In this document: positions 33,062-41,261 of the stretch, one piece after another
How positions within the stretch are numbered: position 1 is the first letter of the stretch
How the letters are laid out: the number at the start of each line of letters is the position of its first letter
NCBI GenBank assembly: GCA_014377705.1
Contig: JACMPC010000188.1
Coordinates: 1-41,261 of the forward strand
Reading direction: 5' to 3'
DNA length: 41,261 nt
From: Dermatophilaceae bacterium
GTDB taxonomy: Bacteria; Actinomycetota; Actinomycetes; Actinomycetales; Dermatophilaceae
Program-made: the position numbers and the translations under genes
The notes under the pieces: generated by a model
The model's input: the letters and a program-made list of their open reading frames with translations, nothing else
The model's database searches: none
What the model was told of the DNA's origin: nothing

Positions 33062-33609
33062 TGGACTACAGCCGGATCCTTGTCGCGATCGCCCTGGCGG
33101 TGCTCGTCGCCTGGTACATCTCCTACGGCGCAGCCCGGCTCGACCGGCTGCACACGCGGGTCGAGGGCGCCCTCAGCGTCCTGGACGCGCAGCTGGTACG
33201 CCGCGCCGAAGCCACCCTCGAGCTGGCGAACTGCGGCGCCCTGGATGCGGCCAGTGCCCTGCTCCTGGCCGGCGCGGCCTCCGACTCGCTGGAGGCCGAC
33301 ACCGCGGACCAGAGTTCCCGCGAGGCCATCGAGAGCGACCTGACCCAGGCGCTCGAGCTCGCCCTTGGCCCAGAGGCCCTACGACGGCTACGAGCCGACG
33401 AGGGCGTCGGCGCCCCGGTGCTGCAGCGGGTCGGAGCCGCCAACCAGCGGGTTCAGCTGGCGCGCAGGTTCCTCAACGATGCCGTGACCGATGTGCGGCG
33501 GGTGCGGCGCAAGCCGGGCGTGCGCCTGCTCCGCCTGGCCGGCCATGCCGAGCTTCCGCAGACGTTCGAGATCGACGATGAGCTACCGATGCTCGAGCGG
33601 GGGACCTGA
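33061..33609 (+). CDS. LemA-like small membrane-anchored protein
   Basis: Function unknown. The 182 residues start with one hydrophobic helix (7-24), then a helical segment resembling LemA-family proteins: ARLDRLHTRVEGALSVLDAQLVRRAEATLELA, in shortened form here as RLDRLHTRVEGALSVLDAQL. A later NQRVQLARRFLNDAV fits the second LemA helix. The C-terminus is basic and then acidic. The start codon overlaps the pimA stop (TGATG), so it is co-translated with PIM enzymes, though no enzymatic role is suggested. Similarity to LemA is by pattern only. Confidence 0.65.
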   Translation: MDYSRILVAIALAVLVAWYISYGAARLDRLHTRVEGALSVLDAQLVRRAEATLELANCGALDAASALLLAGAASDSLEADTADQSSREAIESDLTQALELALGPEALRRLRADEGVGAPVLQRVGAANQRVQLARRFLNDAVTDVRRVRRKPGVRLLRLAGHAELPQTFEIDDELPMLERGT

Positions 33610-33614
33610 GACCC

Positions 33615-33623
33615 TACTATAGA
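33615..33623 (+). promoter_or_regulatory. possible -10 region of pdxS
   Basis: TACTATAGA stands out in GC-rich surroundings 44 bases before the pdxS start and contains TACTAT. No good -35 was found, partly because it would lie in the end of the previous gene. Confidence 0.4.
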
Positions 33624-33666
33624 GAAGTACCAACAACCCTGTGAGAGATCTGGAAGAGGCACTGTC

Positions 33667-34578
33667 TTGTCTGCGCAAGAGACCACCACCAGCGTTCCAG
33701 CCACCGGCACCTCGCGAGTCAAGCGCGGCATGGCCGAGATGCTGAAAGGCGGCGTCATCATGGACGTCGTCACCCCCGAGCAGGCCAAGATCGCCGAGGA
33801 TGCCGGCGCCGTCGCCGTGATGGCTCTTGAGCGCGTGCCCGCGGACATCCGCGCCGAGGGTGGCGTCTCCCGGATGAGCGACCCGGACATGGTGCAGGGC
33901 ATCATCGAGATGGTCTCCATCCCGGTGATGGCCAAGGCCCGGATCGGTCACTTCGTCGAGGCACAGGTGCTGCAGAGCCTGGGCGTGGACTACATCGACG
34001 AGTCCGAGGTGCTGACCCCGGCGGACTACGCCAACCACATCGACAAGTGGAAGTTCACCGTGCCCTTCGTCTGTGGCGCGACCAACCTGGGTGAAGCCCT
34101 TCGCCGGATCAGCGAAGGTGCGGCGATGATCCGCTCCAAGGGCGAGGCCGGCACCGGCGACGTCTCCAACGCCACCATGCACATGCGCAAGATCGGCGGC
34201 GAGATCCGCCGGCTGTCCTCGATGAGCGAGGACGAGCTGTACGTCGCGGCCAAGGAGCTGCAGGCCCCCTTCCAGCTGGTCAAGGAGATCGCTGAGACCG
34301 GCAAGCTGCCCGTGGTGATGTTCGTGGCCGGCGGTATTGCCACCCCCTCGGACGCGGCCATGATGATGCAGCTCGGCGCCGAGGGCGTGTTCGTGGGCTC
34401 GGGCATCTTCAAGTCCGGCAACCCCGAGCAGCGTGCCGAGGCGATCGTCAAGGCGACCACGTTCTTCGACGACCCGGCGGTGATCGCCAAGGTCTCCCGT
34501 GGTCTGGGTGAAGCCATGGTAGGCATCAACGTCGCGGGGCTTCCCGACGCGCAGCGGCTATCCACGCGCGGCTGGTAG
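33667..34578 (+). CDS. pdxS: pyridoxal 5'-phosphate synthase lyase subunit
   Basis: Builds PLP from ribose 5-phosphate, glyceraldehyde 3-phosphate and ammonia supplied by PdxT. The 303-residue protein has an N-terminal [29 protein letters not shown] with Lys90 as the probable substrate lysine, [13 protein letters not shown], and [30 protein letters not shown]. The start is read as TTG at 33667 because GGAAGAGG sits seven bases upstream and family members begin a few residues before this conserved block; the next ATG (33730) would remove part of it. pdxT follows after 43 bases. Confidence 0.95.
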   Translation: MSAQETTTSVPATGTSRVKRGMAEMLKGGVIMDVVTPEQAKIAEDAGAVAVMALERVPADIRAEGGVSRMSDPDMVQGIIEMVSIPVMAKARIGHFVEAQVLQSLGVDYIDESEVLTPADYANHIDKWKFTVPFVCGATNLGEALRRISEGAAMIRSKGEAGTGDVSNATMHMRKIGGEIRRLSSMSEDELYVAAKELQAPFQLVKEIAETGKLPVVMFVAGGIATPSDAAMMMQLGAEGVFVGSGIFKSGNPEQRAEAIVKATTFFDDPAVIAKVSRGLGEAMVGINVAGLPDAQRLSTRGW

Positions 34579-34621
34579 TCACCGCGGGTGAGGTAAGACC
34601 GGCATCGTCAGCGACCCTGTC

Positions 34622-35248
34622 ATGCGCGTTGGCGTTCTGGCTGTCCAGGGCGATGTGCGTGAGCACCTTCATGCCCTGTCCAGCCTGGGCGTGCAGGTCG
34701 TCGGTGTCCGGCGCCTGCGTGAGCTGGACGACGTCGACGCCCTGGTGATTCCGGGTGGTGAGTCGACCACCATGGACAAGATGGTGCGCGCGTTCGACCT
34801 CCAGGAGCAGCTGCGCAAGCGGATCGCCGGCGGCATGCCGGTCTACGGGTCCTGCGCCGGCATGATCATGCTGGCCGACCGGATTGCCGACGCCCGGCCG
34901 GACCAGGAGACTCTCGGTGGTCTCGACATCACCGTTCGGCGCAACGCGTTCGGGCGCCAGGTCGACTCCTTCGAGGAGGACCTGGACATCCCGGCGATCG
35001 CCAGGATGACAACCGTGCCCGAGGGACACCCGGCCGCCTTCAAGGCCGTCTTCATCCGGGCGCCCTGGGTCGAGGAGCTGGGAGACGACGTCGAGGTCCT
35101 GGCCACGGTCAAGACCGGCGCTGCCGCCGGCAGGGTCGTCGCGGTCAGGTCGGGCAACCTGCTCGCCACGTCGTTTCACCCGGAGGTCACCGGGGACCAC
35201 CGGATCCACGAGTACTTCACCCAGATGGTGCGCGCGGCCCTGCCGTGA
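34622..35248 (+). CDS. pdxT: pyridoxal 5'-phosphate synthase glutaminase subunit
   Basis: Hydrolyses glutamine and channels ammonia to PdxS. The 208 residues show the class I glutaminase triad: Cys78 in YGSCAGM, and His186 and Glu188 in [15 protein letters not shown] (45-54) is the PdxT signature. The ATG at 34622 is supported by the family N-terminus ([15 protein letters not shown]), but no ribosome-binding site precedes it. A 5-bp hairpin, TCACC/GGTGA (34579-34591), lies right after the pdxS stop. Confidence 0.94.
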   Translation: MRVGVLAVQGDVREHLHALSSLGVQVVGVRRLRELDDVDALVIPGGESTTMDKMVRAFDLQEQLRKRIAGGMPVYGSCAGMIMLADRIADARPDQETLGGLDITVRRNAFGRQVDSFEEDLDIPAIARMTTVPEGHPAAFKAVFIRAPWVEELGDDVEVLATVKTGAAAGRVVAVRSGNLLATSFHPEVTGDHRIHEYFTQMVRAALP

Positions 35249-35271
35249 GCCATCGTGCTGCACGCGGCTCG

Positions 35272-35291
35272 CTGCACACTGCACACTGCAC
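35272..35291 (+). repeat. 7-bp tandem repeat between pdxT and yebC
   Basis: CTGCACA, CTGCACA and CTGCAC occur in direct succession, 23 bases after the pdxT stop. Non-coding. Confidence 0.8.
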
Positions 35292-35306
35292 GAAAGGTCC
35301 TTGCGC

Positions 35307-35337
35307 TTGAGCACCTGCGCCGATCGATAAGATCGGC
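35307..35337 (+). promoter_or_regulatory. yebC promoter with overlapping palindrome
   Basis: TTGAGC (35307-35312) and TAAGAT (35328-35333) form a plausible promoter with a short 15-base spacer. The -10 lies inside GCCGATC-GATAA-GATCGGC (35319-35337), a perfect 7-bp inverted repeat that could be an operator or a hairpin in the first transcribed bases. Confidence 0.5.
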
Positions 35338-35391
35338 CACGATGTCGATGACGGTCCGGCAGAGTCGGTCGGGCAGGACGAGGGAGAAACG

Positions 35392-36150
35392 ATGAGCGGT
35401 CATTCCAAGTGGGCAACGACCAAGCACAAGAAGGGGGTCATCGACGCCAAGCGCGGCAAGCTCTTCGCCAAGATGATCAAGAACATCGAGGTGGCTGCGC
35501 GCACCGGGGGCGGTGACCTCGCCGGCAACCCGACCCTGTTCGACGCGATCCAGCGGGCCAAGAAGCTGAGCGTCCCGAACGACAACATCGCCAACGCCGT
35601 CAAGCGGGGCAGCGGTGCGACGGCCGGCGGGGCCGACTGGAAGACCATCACCTATGAGGGTTATGCACCCAACGGCGTGGCCATCCTGATCGAGTGCCTC
35701 ACCGACAACCGCAACCGCGCGGCGGCTGAGGTGCGAACAGCTCTGGCCCGCAACGGCGGCCAGTTCGCCGACCCCGGCAGCGTCTCCTACATCTTCACCC
35801 GCAAGGGCATCGTGATCGTCCCCAAGGGCGACCAGAGCGAGGACGACCTGCTCGAGGTCGTCCTGGATGCCGGCGCGGAGGAGATCAACGACATCGGTGA
35901 GGCCTTCGAGATCGTCAGCGAGCCGGCCGACTTCGTGGCCGTCCGCACCGCCCTGCAGGGAGCCGGCATCGACTACGACTCGGCTGAGGCATCCTTCATC
36001 CCCACGATGGAGATCGAGCTCGACCTCGACGGCGCCCGCAGGATGTTCCGGGTGATCGAAGCCCTCGATGACAGCGACGACGTGCAGAACGTCTGGGCCA
36101 ACGGCGATGTCAGCGACGAGATCTTGGCCCAGCTCGACGAAGACGAATAG
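35392..36150 (+). CDS. yebC: YebC/PmpR family regulatory protein
   Basis: A widely conserved protein; members are reported as transcription regulators and, more recently, as translation factors. The 252 residues begin [23 protein letters not shown], given here as [20 protein letters not shown], and include [32 protein letters not shown] and FTRKGIV, covering the three-domain YebC fold. GAGGGAG lies six bases before the ATG. It precedes ruvC, the common order, though a repeat, a hairpin and an SOS box now separate the two. Confidence 0.95.
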   Translation: MSGHSKWATTKHKKGVIDAKRGKLFAKMIKNIEVAARTGGGDLAGNPTLFDAIQRAKKLSVPNDNIANAVKRGSGATAGGADWKTITYEGYAPNGVAILIECLTDNRNRAAAEVRTALARNGGQFADPGSVSYIFTRKGIVIVPKGDQSEDDLLEVVLDAGAEEINDIGEAFEIVSEPADFVAVRTALQGAGIDYDSAEASFIPTMEIELDLDGARRMFRVIEALDDSDDVQNVWANGDVSDEILAQLDEDE

Positions 36151-36153
36151 CCC

Positions 36154-36230
36154 GCCAAACCTAGGTATCGTGCGGGCAGTTCGGTGCCAAACCTCGGTAT
36201 CGTGCGGGCAGTTCGGTGCCAAGCCTCGGT
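36154..36230 (+). repeat. 32-bp tandem repeat after yebC
   Basis: Two 32-bp units (36154-36185, 36186-36217) differ at a single base, A or C in GCCAAACCT[A/C]GGTATCG. A partial third copy (36218-36230) follows. Each contains ATCGTGCGGGCAGTTCGGT. The array begins three bases after the yebC stop and is non-coding. Confidence 0.95.
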
Positions 36231-36267
36231 CCGCTGCCACCAGGTAGCCGAGCCCAACTATGCGCCA

Positions 36268-36307
36268 CCCGATCCCTGATGACCGGCGCGTCGTTTCAGG
36301 GATCGGG
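36268..36307 (+). terminator. hairpin between yebC and ruvC
   Basis: CCCGATCCCTGA (36268-36279) and TCAGGGATCGGG (36296-36307) form a perfect 12-bp stem with a 16-base loop. No T run follows. It probably ends the yebC transcript just upstream of the ruvC promoter region. Confidence 0.6.
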
Positions 36308-36329
36308 ACACCACGCTGTAGGTTTCTTA

Positions 36330-36345
36330 CCGAACAGGTGTTCGG
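36330..36345 (+). promoter_or_regulatory. LexA-binding SOS box upstream of ruvC
   Basis: CCGAACAGGTGTTCGG has perfectly matching 7-base arms around GG and fits the actinobacterial SOS consensus CGAAC-N4-GTTCG. It lies 21 bases before the ruvC GTG. LexA should repress ruvCAB here until DNA damage, as known for the mycobacterial ruvC operon. Confidence 0.9.
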
Positions 36346-36366
36346 AAGAAGTGAGGAGCTATCGGC

Positions 36367-36957
36367 GTGCGTGTCTTCGGTGTGGACCCTGGCCTGACCC
36401 GGTGCGGCCTCGGCGTCGTCGAGGGCGGTCTCGGCAAGCCGCTACGGATGATCGCCGTCGGGGTGGTCCGCACTCCGACCTCCGACCAACCGGCCATGAG
36501 ACTGCTGGCGCTGCAGATCGAGATCGACGAGTGGATGGCGCGCTACGAACCGGATGCCGTGGCCGTGGAGCGAGTGTTCGCCAAGGCCAACATCAAGGGG
36601 ATCATGGGCACCGCGCAGGCCTCCGCCGTCCCCATGCTGGCCGCGGCCCGCCGCGGGCTGCCTCTGGCGATGCACACCCCCACCGAGGTCAAGGCCGCAG
36701 TGACAGGCAGCGGCCGGGCAGACAAGGCACAGGTCACCGCGATGGTCACCCGAATCCTGCGACTGGACACACCCCCCAAACCGGCGGACGCCGCGGACGC
36801 GCTCGCGCTCGCCATCTGTCAGCTATGGCGCGGCGCCGCCCAGAATCGTTTGCAGGAGGCCGTGACCGCCGAGCTGGCACAGCAGGCGAAGGCGCGACAG
36901 ACGAAGGAAGTTGCGCGACCGGCACGGCGGCAGACATCAGAATCAGGCAGCCGATGA
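36367..36957 (+). CDS. ruvC: Holliday junction endonuclease RuvC
   Basis: Cleaves Holliday junctions at the end of recombination repair. The 196-residue protein starts [14 protein letters not shown], with catalytic Asp7, and has [20 protein letters not shown] with the next acidic residue, and [16 protein letters not shown] with the C-terminal catalytic aspartates. The tail is Gln/Lys/Arg-rich. GTG 36367 is preceded by GAGGAG at eight bases. It overlaps ruvA by 4 bp and lies behind an SOS box. Confidence 0.95.
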   Translation: MRVFGVDPGLTRCGLGVVEGGLGKPLRMIAVGVVRTPTSDQPAMRLLALQIEIDEWMARYEPDAVAVERVFAKANIKGIMGTAQASAVPMLAAARRGLPLAMHTPTEVKAAVTGSGRADKAQVTAMVTRILRLDTPPKPADAADALALAICQLWRGAAQNRLQEAVTAELAQQAKARQTKEVARPARRQTSESGSR

Positions 36958-37637
36958 TCGCCTCGGTGCGGGGCCTGGTGCTCTCCGCAGGCCTGGACTC
37001 CGCGGTGATCGAGGTCGCGGGCGTGGGCCTGCTGCTGCACACCACGGCGGCGACGGCCGCCTCGCTGAGACCAGGCACCGAAGCCACGCTGACGACCACT
37101 CTGGTGGTTCGCGAGGAGTCGCTGACGCTCTACGGTTTCGCCGATGAGGACGAGCGAATGATCTTCACCCAGGTGCAGACAGTGTCGGGCGTGGGCCCCC
37201 GACTTGCCCTGTCGATGTTGGCAATTCACGCCCCCGACGGTCTGCGCCGGGCCATCAGCGGTGGAGATCTCGCTGCGCTGACGAAGGTCCCGGGGATTGG
37301 CAGGAAGGGCGCCGAGCGCATCGTCCTGGAGCTTCGCGACAAGATCGGCGTTCCCTCTGGCGTCGTGTCCACCGAGGTTGCCCGGCCCGCTGCCGACGAG
37401 GCGAGCGCGCAGGTGCGGGATGCGCTGGTCGGCCTCGGATGGTCCTCCAGACAGGCCGAGGACGCGGTGGAAGCCGTGCGACCCACGGTGATCGGCAACG
37501 AAGCAGGCAATGGTTCGAACGGTTCGAACGGTTCGAACGGTTCGAACGGTTCGAACGGTTCGAACGGGTCACCGGGTTCGAACGGGTCGAACGTGTCTGC
37601 CTTGTTGCGTGCCGCCCTTCGGGAGCTCGGGCGATGA
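36954..37637 (+). CDS. ruvA: Holliday junction helicase subunit RuvA
   Basis: Binds the four-way junction and loads RuvB. From ATG 36954 (overlapping the ruvC stop) it has 227 residues, longer than the usual 200 or so. Domain I is the N-terminal OB fold ([13 protein letters not shown]). Domain II has two helix-hairpin-helix motifs ([13 protein letters not shown] and [16 protein letters not shown]). Domain III ([19 protein letters not shown]) is split: after VIGNEAG come about nine Asn-Gly-Ser-type units, then the last helix [13 protein letters not shown]. The extra length is due to this repeat. It overlaps ruvB by 4 bp. Confidence 0.95.
   Translation: MIASVRGLVLSAGLDSAVIEVAGVGLLLHTTAATAASLRPGTEATLTTTLVVREESLTLYGFADEDERMIFTQVQTVSGVGPRLALSMLAIHAPDGLRRAISGGDLAALTKVPGIGRKGAERIVLELRDKIGVPSGVVSTEVARPAADEASAQVRDALVGLGWSSRQAEDAVEAVRPTVIGNEAGNGSNGSNGSNGSNGSNGSNGSPGSNGSNVSALLRAALRELGR
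37512..37592 (+). repeat. 9-bp in-frame tandem repeat in ruvA
   Basis: Six perfect copies of GGTTCGAAC (37512-37565) are followed by three variant units to 37592. Each perfect unit contains the palindrome GTTCGAAC. The array encodes Gly-Ser-Asn repeats inside RuvA domain III. Confidence 0.97.
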
Positions 37638-38758
37638 CCGGCTTCTTCGCCGACGGCCGCGAAGACATGTCGGACCTGGACACACCGGTCGAAGCCACCG
37701 CCCGGATCGTCGATGCCGGCAGCGATGACGACGAGCGCAGGGTGGAGGCAGCGCTGCGTCCCCGACGTCTGGCCGAGTTTCCCGGCCAGACCCGGGTGTG
37801 CGACCAGCTGTCCCTCGTCCTGGAGGCCGCCAAACGGCGAGGCACCCCACCAGACCATGTGCTGCTGTCCGGACCCCCCGGACTGGGCAAGACCACTCTG
37901 GCCCTCATCGTCGCGGCCGAGCTCGGGCAGCCTATCCGGATCACCAGCGGCCCGGCCGTCCAGCACGCCGGCGACCTCGCCTCGATCCTGTCCTCGCTGG
38001 CCGAGGGCGAGGTGCTCTTCCTGGACGAGATCCACCGGATGGCCCGTGCCGCCGAGGAGATGCTCTATCTGGCGATGGAGGACTTCCGCGTGGACGTGAT
38101 CGTCGGCAAGGGCCCCGGGGCCACGGCGATCTCGCTTGAGCTCCCGCCGTTCACCGTCGTCGGTGCCACCACGCGTTCTGGTCTGCTGCCGGCGCCACTG
38201 CGAGACCGGTTCGGCTTCACCGGCCACCTCGACTTCTACGCGGTGGCCGATCTGGTCCGGATCCTGCGGCGTTCCTCGGGCCTTCTGAAGGTAGAGGCGA
38301 CGGAAGCGGCGATCGCGGAGATCGCCGGCCGGTCGCGGGGCACACCCAGGATCGCCAACCGGCTGCTACGTCGGGTCCGCGACTGGGCGCAGGTTCATGG
38401 CAACGGAGTGGCGAACGAGGAGGCCGCCCACGCGGCGCTGGCGTTGTTCGACGTCGACGACCGTGGTCTGGACCGGCTGGACCGTGCTGTGCTGGAGGCC
38501 TTGTGTCGCCGGTTCGGCGGTGGTCCTGTTGGTCTGAGCACCCTCGCGGTCGCTGTCGGGGAGGAGTCAGAGACGGTCGAGACCGTTGCTGAGCCGTTCC
38601 TGGTTCGTGAGGGATTCATGATCCGTACGCCGCGCGGTCGGGCCGCGGCGCCGCTGGCCTGGGACCACCTGGGGCTGACAGCACCTCCACCCGAAGCGCG
38701 CAACCCCCAGGCAGTGCCTCTGCCACTCGGCGACGGTGATGGTCGATTCGGGGGCTGA
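37634..38758 (+). CDS. ruvB: Holliday junction branch-migration ATPase RuvB
   Basis: The AAA+ motor that drives branch migration with RuvA. The 374 residues include Walker [10 protein letters not shown] (80-88), Walker B LFLDE (128-132), [22 protein letters not shown], in which the sensor and arginine-finger region lie, and a C-terminal winged-helix domain ([14 protein letters not shown]). ATG 37634 overlaps the ruvA stop; the first 35 residues are a variable acidic extension. A hairpin covers the stop codon and ends the operon. Confidence 0.96.
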   Translation: MTGFFADGREDMSDLDTPVEATARIVDAGSDDDERRVEAALRPRRLAEFPGQTRVCDQLSLVLEAAKRRGTPPDHVLLSGPPGLGKTTLALIVAAELGQPIRITSGPAVQHAGDLASILSSLAEGEVLFLDEIHRMARAAEEMLYLAMEDFRVDVIVGKGPGATAISLELPPFTVVGATTRSGLLPAPLRDRFGFTGHLDFYAVADLVRILRRSSGLLKVEATEAAIAEIAGRSRGTPRIANRLLRRVRDWAQVHGNGVANEEAAHAALALFDVDDRGLDRLDRAVLEALCRRFGGGPVGLSTLAVAVGEESETVETVAEPFLVREGFMIRTPRGRAAAPLAWDHLGLTAPPPEARNPQAVPLPLGDGDGRFGG

Positions 38759-38781
38759 CCGGATTCTCGCCCGGTCAGCCC
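38752..38781 (+). terminator. hairpin at the ruvB stop
   Basis: GGGCTGACCGG (38752-38762) and CCGGTCAGCCC (38771-38781) make a perfect 11-bp stem with an 8-base loop, covering the ruvB TGA. No T run follows; likely a terminator. Confidence 0.65.
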
Positions 38782-38837
38782 GAGGTCAGCCCTAGGTTCA
38801 GCCTCGACCTCGACTGGACCAGATCTGGGCGGCTGCC

Positions 38838-38867
38838 TTGGTCCCGTCGAAGCGACTCACCTAGACT
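38838..38867 (+). promoter_or_regulatory. promoter of yajC-secDF
   Basis: TTGGTC (38838-38843) and TAGACT (38862-38867) with an 18-base spacer lie 89 bases before yajC, after the ruvB hairpin. It is the best candidate in this 198-base gap; nothing else was recognised there. Confidence 0.5.
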
Positions 38868-38956
38868 CGGGAGGGCGCCACGGCTTGCGCCGGGTTCTCG
38901 CGTGTCCAGTCACACCACAGATGCGCCCGCCACACTCTTCTGAGAAGGACTGACTC

Positions 38957-39334
38957 ATGTCATCGCTTGTCGCGGCTGCCTCATCGAGCGGCGGATCCAG
39001 CAGTCTGCTGATCTTCGCGTTGCCCCTGCTGTTGATCGGGTGGATGTTCTTCACCCAGCGCCGCCGGAGCAAGGAGTCCCGCACGATGCAGTCCAGCCTC
39101 GGCATCGGAGACGAGGTCACGACGACGTCGGGGCTGTTCGGCCGGATCACCGAGCTCGACGACAACGTCGCCACCCTTGAGGTGAGCCCCGGCGTGACCA
39201 TCCGTTTCAACCGCCGCGCCATCGCCGGTCCGGCTCCGACCGTTGCAGAGTCGTCCGCCACCGCCGGCTCGCCCGTGGCAGCGCGCGAGCCCGAGACCGA
39301 CGGACCGTCGGATCCCACACGTCTCACCGACTAG
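38957..39334 (+). CDS. yajC: preprotein translocase accessory subunit YajC
   Basis: Small single-span partner of SecDF in the Sec export machine. The 125 residues have a hydrophobic helix at about 14-33 (LLIFALPLLLIGWMFFTQRR), then the conserved SLGIGDEVTTTSGLFGRI and an Ala/Glu-rich tail. GAAGGA precedes the ATG by seven bases. secD starts nine bases after its stop, the usual yajC-secD-secF order. Confidence 0.93.
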   Translation: MSSLVAAASSSGGSSSLLIFALPLLLIGWMFFTQRRRSKESRTMQSSLGIGDEVTTTSGLFGRITELDDNVATLEVSPGVTIRFNRRAIAGPAPTVAESSATAGSPVAAREPETDGPSDPTRLTD

Positions 39335-39343
39335 GACGTTCAC

Positions 39344-41122
39344 GTGGCCATCAACCCGCGCAATCGTGGACCCCTGCGCACGCTTTCAGTGCTCGTCCTG
39401 CTCATCCTCGGCCTCTACGGCCTGCTGGGCGCCGTCAGCACCTGGGGCACTGCCCAGCGCACCCCGAAGCTCGGTCTCGACCTCGAGGGCGGCACCCAGC
39501 TGATCCTCGCGCCGAAGGTCGTCGGCAACCAGCAGATCAGTGAGGGACAAGTCCAGAAGGCGGTCGACATCATCCGCGCGCGAGTGGATGGATCGGGTGT
39601 CGCCGAGGCCGAGGTCACCACCCAGGGCACCAACATCGTCATCTCCCTGCCGGGCACCCCTGACAAGGCGACGATCGCCTCGCTGCAGAAGTCCTCACAG
39701 CTGCGTATGCGCGCCACCCTCGTCGAGGCCTCAGGCGCCCCGACCCCGCTTCCCACGACCAGCGGCCAGCCGACCGCCCCGCCAACCAAGAAGCCGACGG
39801 GCACGGTCACCGGCATTCCCAAAGCCACAGGGACCCCCACCGGCAAGGCAACGACAGCTCCCCGGTCAGGGTTCCCGACGGCGCTGGCAGCCGCGACGAC
39901 GCCGGCGCCCACATCCACGGTCGCGAGCACAACCACCGCCAAGCCCGCCGCGCCAACGGGCACCACGAAGCCCAAGGACCCTAGCGACCTGGCATGGGTC
40001 ACCCCAGAGCTCGAGAAGACGTTCACGGCATTGAACTGCGCCGACCCCAAGAGCGTCGAGGCCATCGTCGATGACCCTGCCAAGCCGATGGTGACCTGCT
40101 CGTCCGACGGCCAGGTCAAGTACATCCTTGGCCCGGCAGAGGTCTTCGGAACCGAGATCAAGAACGCCACCTCGGGTCAGAAACAGACCCAGAGTGGCTC
40201 GACCGGCGAGTATGAGGTGCGACTCGACTTCAACGCGGCGGGCACCAAGTCTTTCTGCGATCTGACCTCCCGCATCGTGTCGCTGCCCTCGCCGCGCAAC
40301 CAGGGCGCCATCGTGCTGGACAACCGGGTGATCTCCAACCCGGTCCCGCAGGCGGCTCTGTGCGCCGGCAACGCCAGCATCACTGGCAACTTCACCGCAG
40401 CAAGCTCCAAGGTGCTGGCCGACCAGCTCAAATTCGGCGCCCTTCCCCTGTCCTTCGGGCTGCTGACCCAGGACGACATCAGTCCGACCCTCGGCGGAGA
40501 CCAGCTCAGGTACGGCCTGCTTGCAGGTGCTATCGGTCTGCTTCTCGTGGTCGCCTACTCGCTGTTCCAGTACCGAGCGCTGGGGCTGGTAACAGTCAGC
40601 TCCCTGGTCATCGCCGCGCTGCTGACCTACGGGATCGTGACGCTTTTCGGCTGGTCCTACGGCTTCCGCCTGACCATGGCCGGGGTGACGGGTCTGATCG
40701 TCTCCATCGGGATCACCGCTGACTCGTTCATCATCTACTTCGAGCGTGTGCGGGATGAGGTCCGGGACGGCCGAGCGCTCAAGGCAGCGGTCGAGACCGG
40801 CTGGGCCCGGGCCCGGCGCACGATCCTGATCTCGGACGCCGTCAACTTCCTGGCGGCGATCGTGCTGTACGCCCTGGCGGCCAGCAACGTCCGCGGGTTC
40901 GCGTTCACCTTGATGCTGACCACGCTCGTCGACGTCGTCGTGGTGTTCCTGTTCACCCACCCGCTGCTCTCGATCCTGGCCAACACCAGGTTCTTCGGCG
41001 AGGGACACAAGTGGTCCGGTCTGGATCCCCAGCGTCTGGGGGCCAGAACCGTCACCTATGCCGGGCGCGGTCGAGTCACGATAGCCGCCCGGCGGGCCGC
41101 GACGGAGGGGAACAAGTCATGA
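39344..41122 (+). CDS. secD: protein translocase subunit SecD
   Basis: Uses proton flow to help pull secreted proteins through SecYEG. The 592 residues begin with one helix (about 12-32), then GLDLEGG (44-50), a marker of SecD. A long Thr/Pro/Ala/Lys-rich linker at about 125-220 interrupts the extracellular domain. After it come GAIVLDNRVISNPVPQ and five helices near the C-terminus, including TVSSLVIAALLTYGIVTLFG and GITADSFIIYFERVRDEVR, the conserved RND-like part. GTG 39344 has AGGA eight bases upstream. The stop overlaps secF by 4 bp. Confidence 0.94.
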   Translation: MAINPRNRGPLRTLSVLVLLILGLYGLLGAVSTWGTAQRTPKLGLDLEGGTQLILAPKVVGNQQISEGQVQKAVDIIRARVDGSGVAEAEVTTQGTNIVISLPGTPDKATIASLQKSSQLRMRATLVEASGAPTPLPTTSGQPTAPPTKKPTGTVTGIPKATGTPTGKATTAPRSGFPTALAAATTPAPTSTVASTTTAKPAAPTGTTKPKDPSDLAWVTPELEKTFTALNCADPKSVEAIVDDPAKPMVTCSSDGQVKYILGPAEVFGTEIKNATSGQKQTQSGSTGEYEVRLDFNAAGTKSFCDLTSRIVSLPSPRNQGAIVLDNRVISNPVPQAALCAGNASITGNFTAASSKVLADQLKFGALPLSFGLLTQDDISPTLGGDQLRYGLLAGAIGLLLVVAYSLFQYRALGLVTVSSLVIAALLTYGIVTLFGWSYGFRLTMAGVTGLIVSIGITADSFIIYFERVRDEVRDGRALKAAVETGWARARRTILISDAVNFLAAIVLYALAASNVRGFAFTLMLTTLVDVVVVFLFTHPLLSILANTRFFGEGHKWSGLDPQRLGARTVTYAGRGRVTIAARRAATEGNKS

Positions 41123-41261
41123 GCAGCTTCGCCGAGTTCGGCAACGACCTCTACACGGGCAGACGCTCCTTCGACATCGTGGGTCGCCAGAAGCTGTGGT
41201 ACGCAGTCTCGGCAGTCCTGCTCGTGCTGGCCGCGATCGGCCTGTTCGGGCGCCACCTGAA
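41119..41261 (+). CDS. secF: protein translocase subunit SecF (5' part only)
   Basis: The ATG overlaps the secD stop (ATGA). The first 47 codons are present (MSSFAEFGNDLYTGRRSFDI and a first hydrophobic helix, WYAVSAVLLVLAAIGLF) before the window ends. The order and the N-terminal pattern fit SecF, the partner of SecD. Confidence 0.88.
   Translation, partial: MSSFAEFGNDLYTGRRSFDIVGRQKLWYAVSAVLLVLAAIGLFGRHL

Noticed and set aside
36154-36230. CRISPR array
   Set aside because: The 32-bp units are directly adjacent with no spacers, and no cas gene is near.

Overview
The window is GC-rich, densely packed DNA from an actinobacterium. Three things point there: Sdh1-type succinate dehydrogenase genes, phosphatidylinositol mannoside genes (pgsA, acyltransferase, pimA), and the run thrS - HIT - pgsA - acyltransferase - pimA - pdxS - pdxT - yebC - ruvCAB - yajC - secD - secF, which is the order known from mycobacteria and their relatives. 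The extra M50, DCC and LemA-like genes would fit a Micrococcales member, but the genus cannot be read from the sequence. No insertion sequence, phage gene, CRISPR array or rRNA was seen. Start codons very often overlap the previous stop (ATGA or GTGA), so most of the window is organised as tight operons.

Layout. 1-3812: an energy-coupling-factor (ECF) vitamin/cofactor importer made of a T component, a double ATPase and an S component. 3813-4153: a non-coding leader with several possible RNA stems. 4154-7658: succinate dehydrogenase membrane, flavoprotein and iron-sulfur subunits, closed by a strong terminator. 8047-19965: a carbohydrate locus with a LacI-family regulator and its likely operators, a sugar-binding lipoprotein, two ABC permeases, a Tat-exported glucanase-like enzyme, a GH94 1,2-beta-oligoglucan phosphorylase and a GH3 beta-glucosidase. 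19990-23730: a PIG-V-like mannosyltransferase, pabB, pabC and a small PGPGW membrane protein. 23832-23908: tRNA-Val(CAC). 24069-27898: thrS, an M50B-like metallopeptidase, a HIT protein and a DCC-family protein. 28049-30154 (minus strand): an EF-G-like GTPase. 30223-33609: phosphatidylinositol and PIM synthesis. 33667-36150: pyridoxal phosphate synthase (pdxS, pdxT) and yebC. 36367-38758: the ruvCAB resolvasome behind a LexA-type SOS box. 38957 to the end: yajC, secD and the first 47 codons of secF.

The most notable system is the carbohydrate locus. Its content fits uptake and breakdown of beta-1,2-glucan (sophoro-oligosaccharides): an exported endo-acting enzyme, an ABC importer without its own ATPase, a cytoplasmic phosphorylase and a beta-glucosidase. 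The phosphorylase/GH3/importer part resembles the locus described in Listeria innocua. The exported Tat-dependent enzyme and the actinobacterial setting are the parts worth testing.

A second theme is short tandem repeats. At least five lie inside or beside the glucan genes: 12-bp, 15-bp and 30-bp in-frame units plus a 16-bp intergenic array. Others lie in ruvA (nine 9-bp units encoding Asn-Gly-Ser), in the PIM acyltransferase tail, and between yebC and ruvC (32-bp units). The in-frame ones encode low-complexity linkers inside otherwise conserved enzymes.
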